64,000 nucleotides of DNA from Ramlibacter sp. WS9 (GTDB taxonomy: Bacteria > Pseudomonadota > Gammaproteobacteria > Burkholderiales > Burkholderiaceae_C), in NCBI RefSeq assembly GCF_003797765.1, contig NZ_RKMB01000001.1, forward strand, positions 434,001 to 498,000, given 5' to 3'. Positions 20,001 to 28,700 of this stretch are shown piece by piece. The stretch's first letter is position 1. Each line of letters opens with the position of its first letter. The notes under the pieces were generated by a model that had not been told where the DNA came from, did no database searches, and was given only the letters and a program-made list of their open reading frames with translations. Position numbers and translations under genes: made by a program.

Positions 20001-22222
20001 GCACTATCCAGGACGGGACGACGGAATCGAGCCAGTACGATATCGAAGGCAATCGCCTGACCAAGAAGACGTTTGCCGGCGAGACCCTGACCTTTCAGTA
20101 CGGCCCCGAAAACCGCCTTACTGGTCAGGTTGTGCCCGCAGGCACGGGCGGCAACAGCGCGGTCCCCAGTGCGGCGATCAGCTACAGCTACACCGCCGGC
20201 GGGCAGTTGGAAAGCCAGCAGGAGCAAGGCCCCACTACGCTGGGCGGCACGCAAACCTATCGCTACGACGCCAATGGCCGCCTGGTGCAGGTCAAGAGCC
20301 TGATCGGCCAGATCAGCTACTCGCTGGACGCCAACGGCGCCGTTGTGGAGCGCAGCATCGACGGCGTCGGCACGACGAAGAACGAATACGACGCCGCGGG
20401 CCGCTTGGCCAAAGTTGCCGCTTCGGATGGCAAGCAGGCTCGCTACACCTATGACCAGGCCGGACGCATCACGACGGTTGAGCGGGACCTGAATGCCAAG
20501 GACGGCCAAACCCAGGTCCTTGTCAGCTACAACCGTTACGACGGCGCGGATCGTGTCGTGGCGCTCGCTGAGGTCAAGCGGATCGGCATGGCGGAAACGC
20601 TGGTTGCCGGACAGGCATTGACGCGGAATGCCGGCGGCACGATCAGCAAGATCGAGACGCATCGCGCGGGCAGCAGCTACGACAGCGGGACGGGCCAGTT
20701 CACCGGAGTGCCGGCTACCACGCAGGCGTTCGAGTACGACGGCAACGCACGCCTGACCAGAGAGACTCGGGTGCAGGGCAGCATAACCGTGGACACGGCG
20801 TATGAGTACGACGCCGTGGGCAACCGCACGAAGAAGACTGTGAGCACGGCCGCCGGCACTGAGATCACGACTTACACGTACGACGCCGCTGACCGGCTGA
20901 CTCAGGAGAGCACCAGCCTAGCCGCCGGCGGCAACCGCCTCACGGTGTACACCTGGGATGGCAATGGCAATCTGGCGAGCAAGGCCGAGCCGGGCAAGGT
21001 CACGCTGAATCGGTTCGATCCGGAAAACAGGCTGATTGACATGCGCAACGGTGCCACCCTGGCGCAAGCCCAAGCGGCTGCACCGGGCGTGACCTACGCG
21101 TACGACGCCGCCGGCAATCGGGTTAAGAAGGGCGGTGCTCTCGCGACGAGCTACCTGATCGATAGCAGCCATAGTTATGCGCAGCTCGCGCTGGAATCCC
21201 GTGCCGGTGAGACCACGGCCTATGTGCGCGGAATACAGCTCGTTCGACAGACAAAGATTAATGGCTCGGCAACGCAGGATCTGTTCCCCTTACACGGCCA
21301 TCTCGGAACGAGCATGGGCGCGATTGATGCAGACGGCAACTCAGTTGAGCAGATAGATGTAGATGCGTTTGGCAATCTGTATCAATCTGCAGAACCACAG
21401 CAGACTCACCTGTATACCGGCGAATACTGGGATCAAGACGCCCAGTTGGTGTATCTCAGGGCGCGGTGGTATGACCCCCGGATTGGGCGGTTTGTATCGG
21501 CCGATCCCTTCGAAGGAAAGCAGCAGAATCCGAGGTCTCTCAATCGGTACTCATACGCCGATGCAGAACCAATCCATCATATGGATCCGTCGGGCAAGAT
21601 GAGTCTTGGCGACGTTGGCTCTGCCATGTCGACTATGGTCAGCTTGTCGATGAGGGCGTACGACATTTATAGCTTTGTGTCGATGTTGGTGCCGGATGAG
21701 GACGATGACACTCCTGACGGTAAGCCCACGCTCTGGGACGGCATGATGGCCGAGGTGATCCGTTCGACGTTTGGGAGTGCGAGCTCAATTCCTGATATTG
21801 GCCTGGCCGCCGCCTTTGGCGGTGGGTGGTTGCAGCCTAAGCATCACACGATTCCCGAATACATGTGCGGGGCGGGCGCCCAGGAACGTGTAAAACTCAG
21901 CTTCTCCGACCACTCCCGGCTCCACACGCAACTGTACGGTTTGCACCTGAGCGTCAAAGTTTTGTCCACTGCGTATGACCTTCTCTTCCGAAAGAAGAAG
22001 AAAAAGGAAAATATGTCGCCGATCGCTCAAGTTGCAAGAACCCATCTCGGACGGTATGCTATTTCGGAAGGATTGCATGCGTTCTATGAAGCGGAAGGGT
22101 ATTGGACAATGGGGGTCAGCGAGACAGGCCCCGCCTTTGGCCACCTGGGATCAGTCTTCCTGCGGGAAAGGGCGCGATATATCCGGAATCATCATTCCTT
22201 TCCGGCGTGCAAGAAGCAATGA
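14051..22222 (+). CDS. Secreted transglutaminase-like / RHS-repeat protein with HNH-like C-terminal toxin domain
   Basis: A 2723-residue protein. It begins with a Sec signal (cleavage near residue 30, AVQA/QGN), then a helical region and a transglutaminase-like domain at about 200-370. His315 (EHVWVSAY) and Asp356 (WVPLDASF) align with the catalytic His and Asp, but the usual Cys position reads Ala243 (RGNATDTAS). Cadherin/Ig-like modules cover about 929-1200. RHS/YD repeats run from roughly 1340 to 2420, and the RHS core (YLRARWYDPRIGRF) from 2454 to the DPSGK junction at 2512-2516. The last 207 residues differ in character: KHHTIPEYMCG (His2598-2599) and DHSRLH (His2621, His2625) resemble an HNH/endonuclease VII metal site, followed by a lysine run. 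This is the layout of a polymorphic toxin, but with a Sec signal instead of a type VI N-terminus. ATG at 14051 has AAGGAGG upstream; the stop overlaps the next start. Confidence 0.9.
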   Translation: MTTTSIIRRTALAALLPMALAFALPLAVQAQGNSGKQNQIDTTKSQAAAHRGGLAAQRAWLQGKSLPATALARHDQLAAEFERRAAEFERVSNAWKADPSEAKLRELDALLAQYKASGKAPVLPAKLPWGAPVTNPRLPAETKTAWYRILTRDERVQLAQAGLTTVGGIRFTTVPEAGEAPQDADLAETGEVVLTAAIRAKAQELGKNPVNIFNWVRANVQFAPTWGATQTADATLRSLRGNATDTASLTIALLRASGIPARYQFGTVDVPAATAMNWLGGLAQPEAAIGLLQQGGIAARGISEAGQIKTIRMEHVWVSAYVNWAPSRGARDGGAALSPPQHPSPNAPLNLWVPLDASFKQHQFTAGLDLATVAPFNVAGAIDTARQGATCTAASAAQVNQAALAAQYAQFKTQAQQQLTGLGNDSLVSQILGKSAIGVQPQPLLAGTLAFPTVAANTAVPALTPSLRWRLQLSLTQGLDSVLSLDKPLPELEGQPLSLSFVPETEADAQALAALLRPGAGGDAATGLPTRIAAYLVKVKAQLRLGNQVVAEGGSFTLGQPLTLRTLLQNPEGNAGASEATVTAGETHVWAVQGQAQSAAMPAAAAQRLAALRTQLDGAQLPSGFDQASQLLWGTAAAFQASLDAKSRLYQRAAGAVETRLPGVTRASSRFETEEAFGLVLNVRPAGVGLHADRLGAAVASRTAATAPGYSRQSLERASAESHALLNRLFGAGGAGAQSALSGLAAAAAQGQTIWRADATTIDQVRTALDPESTVRAQVDQAVANGMQALVAQNYADLGGLPMDPLVVLDAQSGSAGYSVTSRNIPVVQLAAQRPGLTGWLGLADAQASKVLTAPALDAAVAQLNTAQSLLGDIDTQRWQAFAGQGEVLDGVYTSRLVEAASTANACDWLISTLGSQLGSGLPGTSALNRAPVIASTPVTTAQADLAYSYAVSASDADGDALAYSLNGAPSGMTISNTGLVSWPRPVAGSFALTLQVSDGKAIAQQNYTLTVSAAGAGLNVGLALNPSIANPGQTVTLIVSAASTNGAVTRTATIDGVNLPLDAQGVAVFTAPASGAHPIVVNANDGKSTVSREAILTVKDASDTVAPTAAIASPEADAGLRGVVNITGTATDARFAYYKLLLRRVGESDFAWQEIGRGLTQVSNGTLGQIDTSRYQNGLYQIGLFVVDVNGAQSSASVTVEFLGNLKLGQFRLSFADVRAEAPGVPLMLTRTYDSTKKDVFGDFGWGWSASGQDITVRKNMALGLSWVVETRTFQNCLFPLGKRRITISLPDGGMYRFDARNAVECSFAVVPEPDVQFDPVPGPIGGSSGGVNAAGQLKVIDGALVQARGGMLIDEEGNPWNPKDFELTTGEGFKYQLREGVGILNVTDPYGNKVTYGANGYSHSANLSVTLTRDAQGRITRATDPNGKSLAYAYNSQGELESVTDRDGKVTKFSYATVAGANTGATSGNADMKHLLASITDPRGQVVMSNQFDEYGRLTGTADALGQASKQEFDAANFKQTVTDRRGNKTVYTFDGDGNITQSVNALGQTTTFTFDANGNETRVTNALGEKTERTFDPVTGTQTSEKNHLGHTTRTGYSMGKTWQRLNPVSTTDARGNTTSISYVDPQQPGATPIQIGEPLGRITGIGQDVKGNPVSLNVAGVLTSFSYDGQGRKTQETNGLGQKTTYAYDTNGNETSRTVFKSVNGATVTFTTTKKYDSEKRVIEETDALGGKRTTTYDAAGKVATQTDAKGQVTTYAYDANARLTKTTYPDGTSDNTAYDGEGNEIVKTDRQGRSTRMEYDALNRLGKTTYPDGSSDSIEYDAAGRTVATVDRNGKRSTMEYDAAGRQTASVDATGRRTSQTYDENSNRTSVTVDGRTTGFIYDALNRLTKITLPDGSTQTTAYRTDNRKQSETDPRGVVTSYGYDLAGRLTSVAQSLSVTATATTTYGYDESGAKIKQVDALGRTTTWSLDGNGRITGRTIQDGTTESSQYDIEGNRLTKKTFAGETLTFQYGPENRLTGQVVPAGTGGNSAVPSAAISYSYTAGGQLESQQEQGPTTLGGTQTYRYDANGRLVQVKSLIGQISYSLDANGAVVERSIDGVGTTKNEYDAAGRLAKVAASDGKQARYTYDQAGRITTVERDLNAKDGQTQVLVSYNRYDGADRVVALAEVKRIGMAETLVAGQALTRNAGGTISKIETHRAGSSYDSGTGQFTGVPATTQAFEYDGNARLTRETRVQGSITVDTAYEYDAVGNRTKKTVSTAAGTEITTYTYDAADRLTQESTSLAAGGNRLTVYTWDGNGNLASKAEPGKVTLNRFDPENRLIDMRNGATLAQAQAAAPGVTYAYDAAGNRVKKGGALATSYLIDSSHSYAQLALESRAGETTAYVRGIQLVRQTKINGSATQDLFPLHGHLGTSMGAIDADGNSVEQIDVDAFGNLYQSAEPQQTHLYTGEYWDQDAQLVYLRARWYDPRIGRFVSADPFEGKQQNPRSLNRYSYADAEPIHHMDPSGKMSLGDVGSAMSTMVSLSMRAYDIYSFVSMLVPDEDDDTPDGKPTLWDGMMAEVIRSTFGSASSIPDIGLAAAFGGGWLQPKHHTIPEYMCGAGAQERVKLSFSDHSRLHTQLYGLHLSVKVLSTAYDLLFRKKKKKENMSPIAQVARTHLGRYAISEGLHAFYEAEGYWTMGVSETGPAFGHLGSVFLRERARYIRNHHSFPACKKQ

Positions 22223-23253
22223 CCTATGCAATTTCGTCTCAGGCCACGTCTCTGGGCGATTTCCAGACCCATGGGCCAGGCTGGCTTGGCCGTATCCTGC
22301 AGAGATCAGATAGCGTTTCGGTCACATTCACGGAACTCGCCAGTCTTCGTGGCTCCTCCGTTCTTGTGGCAGCACCCAAGGATCATGTTTTCTGCTCGCT
22401 ACCGGAGAGCATCTATAGCTGTGGGTTTGGGCACTGGCCTGCTGGACCGAGCCCACGGCGCGCTTGGTTGGAGCGCTCATTCATGCGTCCGGACGTCGAT
22501 CGGGATTTCTTGAAGGAACTGAGAAGCGCGCGCATCTCTCCTAAGGCTATTCCGTATGGAACGTTTCCATACGTTGGGGGAACGTCCACGGTATCGGACA
22601 TGGGCTATGGCAAGGGTTTAATGCCACTGCAGCCGCAGTGGTTCAGGAATTACTTAATCCCTTCGCACAAGCGCGACGAATTCCTTAAGGTCTTGGAGGG
22701 ATTGCTAGTCGAGCGTGGCCGGTTCGCCTGTAGGCAATTCTCCGATCAGGCCATACCGGCGGACATCGACTCGCACTTTAGCGAATCAGATATGAGAGAA
22801 GAGGCGCTCATTTGGTCTTACTACGCTTGGACGGGTGCGTCGTCCGGGCAGCCGCCGCTTAAATTGCAGGAGCGCGCGATCGAACTACTAAGCCAGGCTG
22901 TGCTTTCCGCCGAGTCCGATATCTTGCCAGTATTCGATTGCCTGAGTCCGGCTTTTGGCGAATTTACGGCGCGCTTCGAACTAGCCGATTCCAAGCCCCA
23001 ATCGACAGGGCATTTCAATGCAGAAGTTATCTCGAGTTATCGATTGAGGCTCGCGAGACTGAGTGGGTGGCCGATATTTTTCCCCGCTGTCAAGCCCATT
23101 CCGGAGCGCATGCGGTTGCGAATTACCGGGTTTCCCCAGAATCCCAAAACGATGCCTTACGAAATACTGTCCGAGGCAGAATCCTATTTGGATGAAACTC
23201 TTGCTCGGTTTCCCAGCTATGCGCAAGATCCCATGGAGGAGCTGTACAAATAG
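22219..23253 (+). CDS. Candidate immunity protein to the HNH-like RHS toxin domain
   Basis: A 344-residue protein of no family I recognise. ATG at 22219 overlaps the RHS stop codon (ATGA), so translation is probably coupled to the toxin gene. It has no signal peptide or membrane segment, so it would be cytoplasmic, consistent with neutralising a nuclease. Local base composition is lower in GC than the RHS body, as is common at toxin-tip/immunity cassettes. An upstream in-frame ATG at 22102 inside the RHS gene is possible but less likely. The immunity role is inferred only from position and coupling; an unrelated accessory function is the alternative. Confidence 0.78.
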   Translation: MTYAISSQATSLGDFQTHGPGWLGRILQRSDSVSVTFTELASLRGSSVLVAAPKDHVFCSLPESIYSCGFGHWPAGPSPRRAWLERSFMRPDVDRDFLKELRSARISPKAIPYGTFPYVGGTSTVSDMGYGKGLMPLQPQWFRNYLIPSHKRDEFLKVLEGLLVERGRFACRQFSDQAIPADIDSHFSESDMREEALIWSYYAWTGASSGQPPLKLQERAIELLSQAVLSAESDILPVFDCLSPAFGEFTARFELADSKPQSTGHFNAEVISSYRLRLARLSGWPIFFPAVKPIPERMRLRITGFPQNPKTMPYEILSEAESYLDETLARFPSYAQDPMEELYK

Positions 23254-23285
23254 AAAGCTAGCGCAAGTACGTTCTGGAGCACCAA

Positions 23286-24266
23286 TTGCATGCGATAGCG
23301 CCTACGCCGATCGAGTGGCGAGATGTCCAGGAGTTGTTTGGGCCGAACCTGGTTCGCTTTCAAGCGCCATCGCAGGCGCTGCTGCTACGCGCAGAGGTTC
23401 GTGATGTCGGCTTCGCAGTTCACTGGCTCGTTGCGGCTGTAGGGCACTACCTCTTTTTCGCGCCGCGCTACAGGTACATCGCATGGAGCGACCTAGCGCA
23501 ATGGCATCGCTTATTCTTCCTACCCGAACGTGTTCAACAGATCAAGCAATTCGCACGCGGCCAAAAATGGCCATTCCGGATGATTCCTGTGCTGGAGGGC
23601 ATCAGCGAATCGTTGGTGGACTTTGGCGCCGATTTCGACGGTAGGAACGAGTTGATCGCTGTCGAGGAGTACGTGCTCCCGGCGGAGCACGCCGCGGAAG
23701 ATCGACTCCTGTCCTACTTGCGCGAGTGGGAGCAGACGTTTGCTGCCTACATGTACAGGGATCTGTCTCATTCTTTACATACGGGGCCAGGGGCGCGGCT
23801 GATGACTGCGCTGCATACGAACCCCCTCGTGGTGCAAGAGGCAGCGATGAAAAGCGAAGTGAAGCGTTCGACCAAGCTGTTAATTGATGTGCTTGATCGT
23901 TGGTCAGCAGACGAGGTATTGACCCACCTTGCCACCCAGGACACATTCCCCGGATTGCTTCGGCATGATCTTGTGCCGGGTGTGCCGACGCCCGACAGCG
24001 CGAGAAAGGACTGGCAGGGACTTTACGAGCTTAGGGTGGCGTTCCTCGAGAAATTTGCCTTCCCGTGGTTCTACCGTCCTGCACTCGCGATGCTTGGCGC
24101 CGAAGGGCCGCGGCACTCATTGACGGCGTCGCAGCTCGTGGAGCAGGGAGCCCGACCGCTTAGCCAGCCAGTTTGCCCCGAGGAGTTTCGAGCGCGCGTC
24201 GGTTTGGTAGCGCTCAGGCTAGAGCAGACTTACCCAATTCTGGCCCGTGAGCCAGTGGCGCCCTGA
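23286..24266 (+). CDS. Hypothetical protein, possible second immunity or accessory gene
   Basis: A 326-residue soluble-looking protein that I do not recognise. It opens after a TTG codon at 23286, since the overlapping ATG at 23290 hits a stop at once; a GGAG sits about seven bases before the TTG. It lies 32 bp after the candidate immunity gene, in the same direction, so they are likely in one transcript. Trp- and Phe-rich segments (AVHWLVAAVGHYLFF, WHRLFFLPERV) suggest a compact globular fold rather than a membrane protein. Function unknown. Confidence 0.65.
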   Translation: MHAIAPTPIEWRDVQELFGPNLVRFQAPSQALLLRAEVRDVGFAVHWLVAAVGHYLFFAPRYRYIAWSDLAQWHRLFFLPERVQQIKQFARGQKWPFRMIPVLEGISESLVDFGADFDGRNELIAVEEYVLPAEHAAEDRLLSYLREWEQTFAAYMYRDLSHSLHTGPGARLMTALHTNPLVVQEAAMKSEVKRSTKLLIDVLDRWSADEVLTHLATQDTFPGLLRHDLVPGVPTPDSARKDWQGLYELRVAFLEKFAFPWFYRPALAMLGAEGPRHSLTASQLVEQGARPLSQPVCPEEFRARVGLVALRLEQTYPILAREPVAP

Positions 24267-24495
24267 AACCCGCCAGGAGACGAGTTTGGGGGTTGGCTTC
24301 AACATCTCACCACGCCCGGTTTCGCAAGAGGGTTGATGACCGGAATTTGCTGCCCTCCTTCGGGAACCAGGTTACAGGTTGACGATCACGCGACGTGGGT
24401 GACATTCATGTTGGACAAGAAGGAAGCGAGGGTTCGGCAATGACCTGCCCATCGATGACGTTCTCGCTATTCGATAATTAACGTTCTTTACCAAA

Positions 24496-25245
24496 ATGAA
24501 TCCCTTTGGCAGAGCCACCAAGAATTTTTTGGTCGCGCGTGGATACCAGTACAAAAGGATTTTTTCGAAATTCCTCCCCGACTCTGGGCTCTTGCTGGAA
24601 GTGTCGTTCAGGCCTGTGAAAGACGCATTTAGGGAGGGTCAGGCCTACGGCCACGCCATTTGCTTAAAAGTTTACTATCCGCGCGCGAAAGATTTCTTCT
24701 TGGTATCACCGGACGAGTTTCGGGATCTGAGAAAAGACGGAACGTTACGGCATGTGTGCTACACGACCGAGACTTCCGGCATCTATAGCAAGGCAGAAGG
24801 CGATTTGGTCAGCTCGGTTCTCGAGAGATGGTTCGATTTTTGGGAGGAGAAGCTTTCGACACCAAGGTACGCGCTGGAAATACTCACGGCTTTGCGCGGG
24901 CGTGCCCCATTCCCTGCATACCTTTCCTGCATTAACGAGTACGTCGCCAAGGATGAAGCCGACAAGGTTCGCTTCGAGATGGCAAAAGAAGGGTGTGTAT
25001 GGCCGTTCGACGGAGGAATCAATCTGAAGGCCTATGTCGCATTCTTGATCTCAGGTGGACTCTATTCAGAGGCCACCAGTTTGATCACCGACGCGCTGGA
25101 TGAGCGATATTTCAAGGGCGTCAGGTTTGCGCGTGTGGTGATGGACGATCTCATGCTAAAACTACAAGCCGACGCTATGTGCGCGAAGGTTAAGCTGAGC
25201 GAAGCCAACATCCAAACGCTCAAGGAATTGGGGCATCTGACATGA
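24496..25245 (+). CDS. Hypothetical protein, orphan gene in the toxin/immunity tail
   Basis: A 249-residue protein with no recognised domain, starting MNPFGRATKNFL at ATG 24496. It contains FFLVSPDEFRDL and WFDFWEEKL segments and a helical C-terminal half. No signal peptide. The coding sequence is AT-richer than the chromosomal genes around. It stands 229 bp after the previous ORF, a gap in which I see no gene. Being in the interval between two toxin-like cassettes, it may be a relic or orphan immunity gene; that is conjecture. Confidence 0.6.
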   Translation: MNPFGRATKNFLVARGYQYKRIFSKFLPDSGLLLEVSFRPVKDAFREGQAYGHAICLKVYYPRAKDFFLVSPDEFRDLRKDGTLRHVCYTTETSGIYSKAEGDLVSSVLERWFDFWEEKLSTPRYALEILTALRGRAPFPAYLSCINEYVAKDEADKVRFEMAKEGCVWPFDGGINLKAYVAFLISGGLYSEATSLITDALDERYFKGVRFARVVMDDLMLKLQADAMCAKVKLSEANIQTLKELGHLT

Positions 25246-25770
25246 TCGGTGGCCCGGCCGGCGGCTGAATTCGTTCTTACGGCCGTATGGTGAAAATATT
25301 CAGCGAGTGCATCCGTAAAGCGTTTGCCGAGCGGATGTAGCGGTCCGACAAACTCCGCAAGATGAAGCTTCCTGTTGAATACTCCGGGGATCTGGCGAGT
25401 TCGCAGGTCTATCAATGGAAGAGCGAGGGCGCGTAGTCTTGGCTGCCCTGGTCTTGGCCTCGGGAAGCTCGGCCTCGACTGGGCTGCGGGGGACGACTGG
25501 TCGACCGTCTCCGTCTACTGATGCCCCCTGAAGAATTCCTCCTTCCCACAAGCGATCACTTGATGGCTGGAACAAGTCACTGACACGAGTCGGTCACCGG
25601 GGACGGCCGCCCAGCCTCTGGAAGTGCGTCTGACGCAAAACGCCTTGTCTTCGCGCGTAGAGAAGTAATAATCCATGCGTGAAATAAGCAAAAACAAGCA
25701 CTGATTTCGTACAGCAGCGCCGCGGCATGCCGTGGCGGCCGCGTGACGTGCATGTGCGGAGGAAAACATC
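25246..25770. other. 525-bp spacer before the second cassette
   Basis: No convincing ORF: short frames on both strands stop repeatedly. The last 30 bp keep the ribosome-binding region shared with the first cassette (GTGCGGAGGAAAACATC before ATG). The remainder shows no insertion-sequence ends, tRNA or clear hairpin. It could be the remains of a lost toxin tip or immunity gene, but no homologous stretch is visible. Confidence 0.5.
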
Positions 25771-28700
25771 ATGCGAAAGCGGCTTGCTGCCTGGGCGGCA
25801 TCGGGGTGGGATAGCGTGCGCGCACTCAAGCGCGGGCTGCTGGCTGCATTGGCACTCACGATGGCGGCGGCGGTCCTGGGAGCGCCTGCCGATGTGGCGC
25901 GTGGCTTGGCGTGGCTGCAGTCGCAGGTGCGAGCCGACGGCAGCTTTCTGGGCCAGCCACTGGACGGCGGCCAGCAACTGGCGCGCTGCGAAACCGCCAC
26001 CACCCTGATCAAACTGGCGGGCAACAGCGCTCAGGTCGCATCCCTGCTGGCCGCCCTGCAGTCATCCGACGGCGCCACCGAAACCCAGGCTTGCTGGCAA
26101 CAGCTGCGCCAGCAATTGGGGCAAACCATTCTCGGCTCCGACGTCGAGCAGCGCCGTGTGCCGCAGCAGGGCTATTCAGCCTATCCCGCGTCGACGGATC
26201 CCAATGCGCTGGACAGCGGCTGGGCCCTCTCGGCCCAATTGCAAAACCTAACCCCCACCGACAAGACCAGCGTGTTGGGCTGGCTGCAAGGCATCCAGCG
26301 CGCCGAAGGCAGCTTCGCTGTCGCGGGCAAGCCCAGCCTGCTGACCACAACAGTGGTGCTGCGTGCGCTGAAAGTAGAAGCATCCAACAACACCACGGCC
26401 GCCTCCATCGCCAACAAAGCCGCTTCCTGGCTGCTGGCCCAGCGCAATGCGCAGGGCAATTGGCTGGGCGACATCGCCACCACCGCCGTCGTGTTCGAGG
26501 CCGTTCACCCCTACACCGGCGCAGACGCCGGCATCGCCGGCGGTGTGCAAACCTACCTCCTGGCCCAGCAACAGCCCGACGGTTCATGGCAAGGCGACGC
26601 CTATGCGACCGCAGTGGCATTGCGCGCGCTGGCGCTGACATCGGTGAGTCCGCAGGACCCGACCCGCGCCGGCCTGAAGATCAAGTTCGCCGACGCCCGC
26701 ACCGGGACTGCCGTGCCCGGTGTGCGGCTGGAGTCGATCAACCCGGCCGTCTCGGCGTTGGCCGACGGTGCGGGCCAAGTGCAATTGGCCGGCCTGCAAC
26801 CTGGCGCCTATCAATTTGCCGCCAGCCTGAGCGGCTACGCCACCGTCACCATCAGCGCCACGCTGGCGGCGGGCCAGACGCTGGACCTGGGCGTCATCCA
26901 GCTGATCTTGCCCACCGGTTCGACGGCGTCCGTCGTCAGCGGCACCGTCCGCGAGCAAGGCAGCAACCTGCCGGTTCCCGATGCCACCGTGACGGTCGAA
27001 GGCCAGGCGCGGTCGGCCGTCAGCGCGCCCGATGGCAGTTACCTCATCTCCAACGTCACGCCCGGCACGGTGACGCTGGTTGCCACTCGCACGGGCTACT
27101 TGGCTGCGTCCGGCAAGGGAACGGTCGCGGCGGGGCAGGTGCTCAACTTCTCGCCATGGCTCAGTGCCGATCCAGGGAACGTCGGCGCCACGGACTGCAA
27201 GATCGTGGGCGTCGTGCTGGATGCGGCCACCCAGCAGCCCATGGCCGGCGTGTCCGTCAACGTCACCGGCTCCAGCGCCGCGGCGGTCAGCACCGACGCG
27301 GCGGGGCGCTACGCTACGCCGAACCTCGTCACCGGCGTGGTCACGGTCAAGACCAGCAAAGCCGGCTACGACAGCGTGACGGCCACCACGCAACTGATCT
27401 GCACCAACCTGCGATCCACGGTGGTGGAGTTCTCGCCGCGCATTTACGCCACCGGCCAGACGCCGGCGGGCGGCAACAGCGCCGGGATGTCGGGCGTGGT
27501 AATGGATGCGGCCACCAACCAGCCGATCGCCGGGGCGCAGCTCACCGCGACCCCAAGCTTTGGCGCTGCCAAGTCAACGCAAAGCGCCGCCGACGGCAAG
27601 TTCCAGTTCAGCGGGCTGGATGGTGTCAGTGCGCAATTGCAGGTGACGGCTTCGGGCTATGAAGGCGTGACGCAGAGCTATGCGCTGACCCCGCTGCAAA
27701 CCATTGACATCGGGCAGCTGCGATTGCGCGCACCCAAGGTGCAGCAATTGCTGCCGGATCTGAAAGTGGTCCAGGTTCAGCGCGACACGGCACGCACGGA
27801 TGCGCAGACATTGGCGCTTTCAGGATCGGTTCAGGTGCAGGTTGCCAACGTCGGAACGCAGGCATCTCCAAGCGAAATCGCCCTCACGGCGTTTGTCGAT
27901 GCCGATCGCAACAACCGGTACGACGCGGCAACCGATCCGGTTGTGGGCATGGCCACGCTCGCGATCACGCTTCCGCCAGGAGGTACTTCCAGCGTCGCCA
28001 TCAGCGTGCAGGGCGTCATGCCATTCCGCGACGCGCCGGTTCATGTGATGGTCGATTCCGCGGCCGCCGTTGCTGAAGTCGACGAAACAAACAACGTCCG
28101 GTCGCTTGCTGACGAGGCGCTGCTCCTGCCGACATCCAAGACATTCGATCCGGTCTTGAAGTGGTCGTGGTCCGGCGGCGGTGTGCTGCCGCTTTCCAAG
28201 GACGTGATGATGGCCCCAATCGCCGTGCCAACCCGTGACACCAACGGAGACGGAAAGATCAACGGCGATGATGTTTCCAACGTGATCTTCACCAGTTACC
28301 AGGGCTACTACTCCCAGGCTGGCAGCGGTGTGATTCGCATCCTGGACGGCCGCACCGGTGCGGAGATCAATACCCTGAGCAATTCCCCTGTCGCGACCGT
28401 CGGCGGGCTGGCGGCGGCGGATCTGGACGGCGACGGCGTGCCGGAGATCGTCGGGATGAGCGCTCCTTCGGCCAGGCCCATCGCGCTGCGGCCGGACGGC
28501 AGTGTGCTCTGGGCCGCAACGACAGGCACCGTTCCGTATTGGGCCGCCAACGGCGGCAACTGGAGCGCGCCCCTCATCGCGGACCTCGATGCCGACGGCA
28601 TACCGGAAGTGATCTCCAGCAACAACGTCTACAACGGGAGAACCGGCCAGTTCAAATGGAAGGCGAGTGGCCCGCACATCGGAACTTCTGATACTCAATT

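Noticed and set aside
14051..22222. Type VI secretion Rhs effector
   Set aside because: There is a Sec signal and no PAAR or VgrG-type region, and no vgrG, hcp or tss genes occur in the window.
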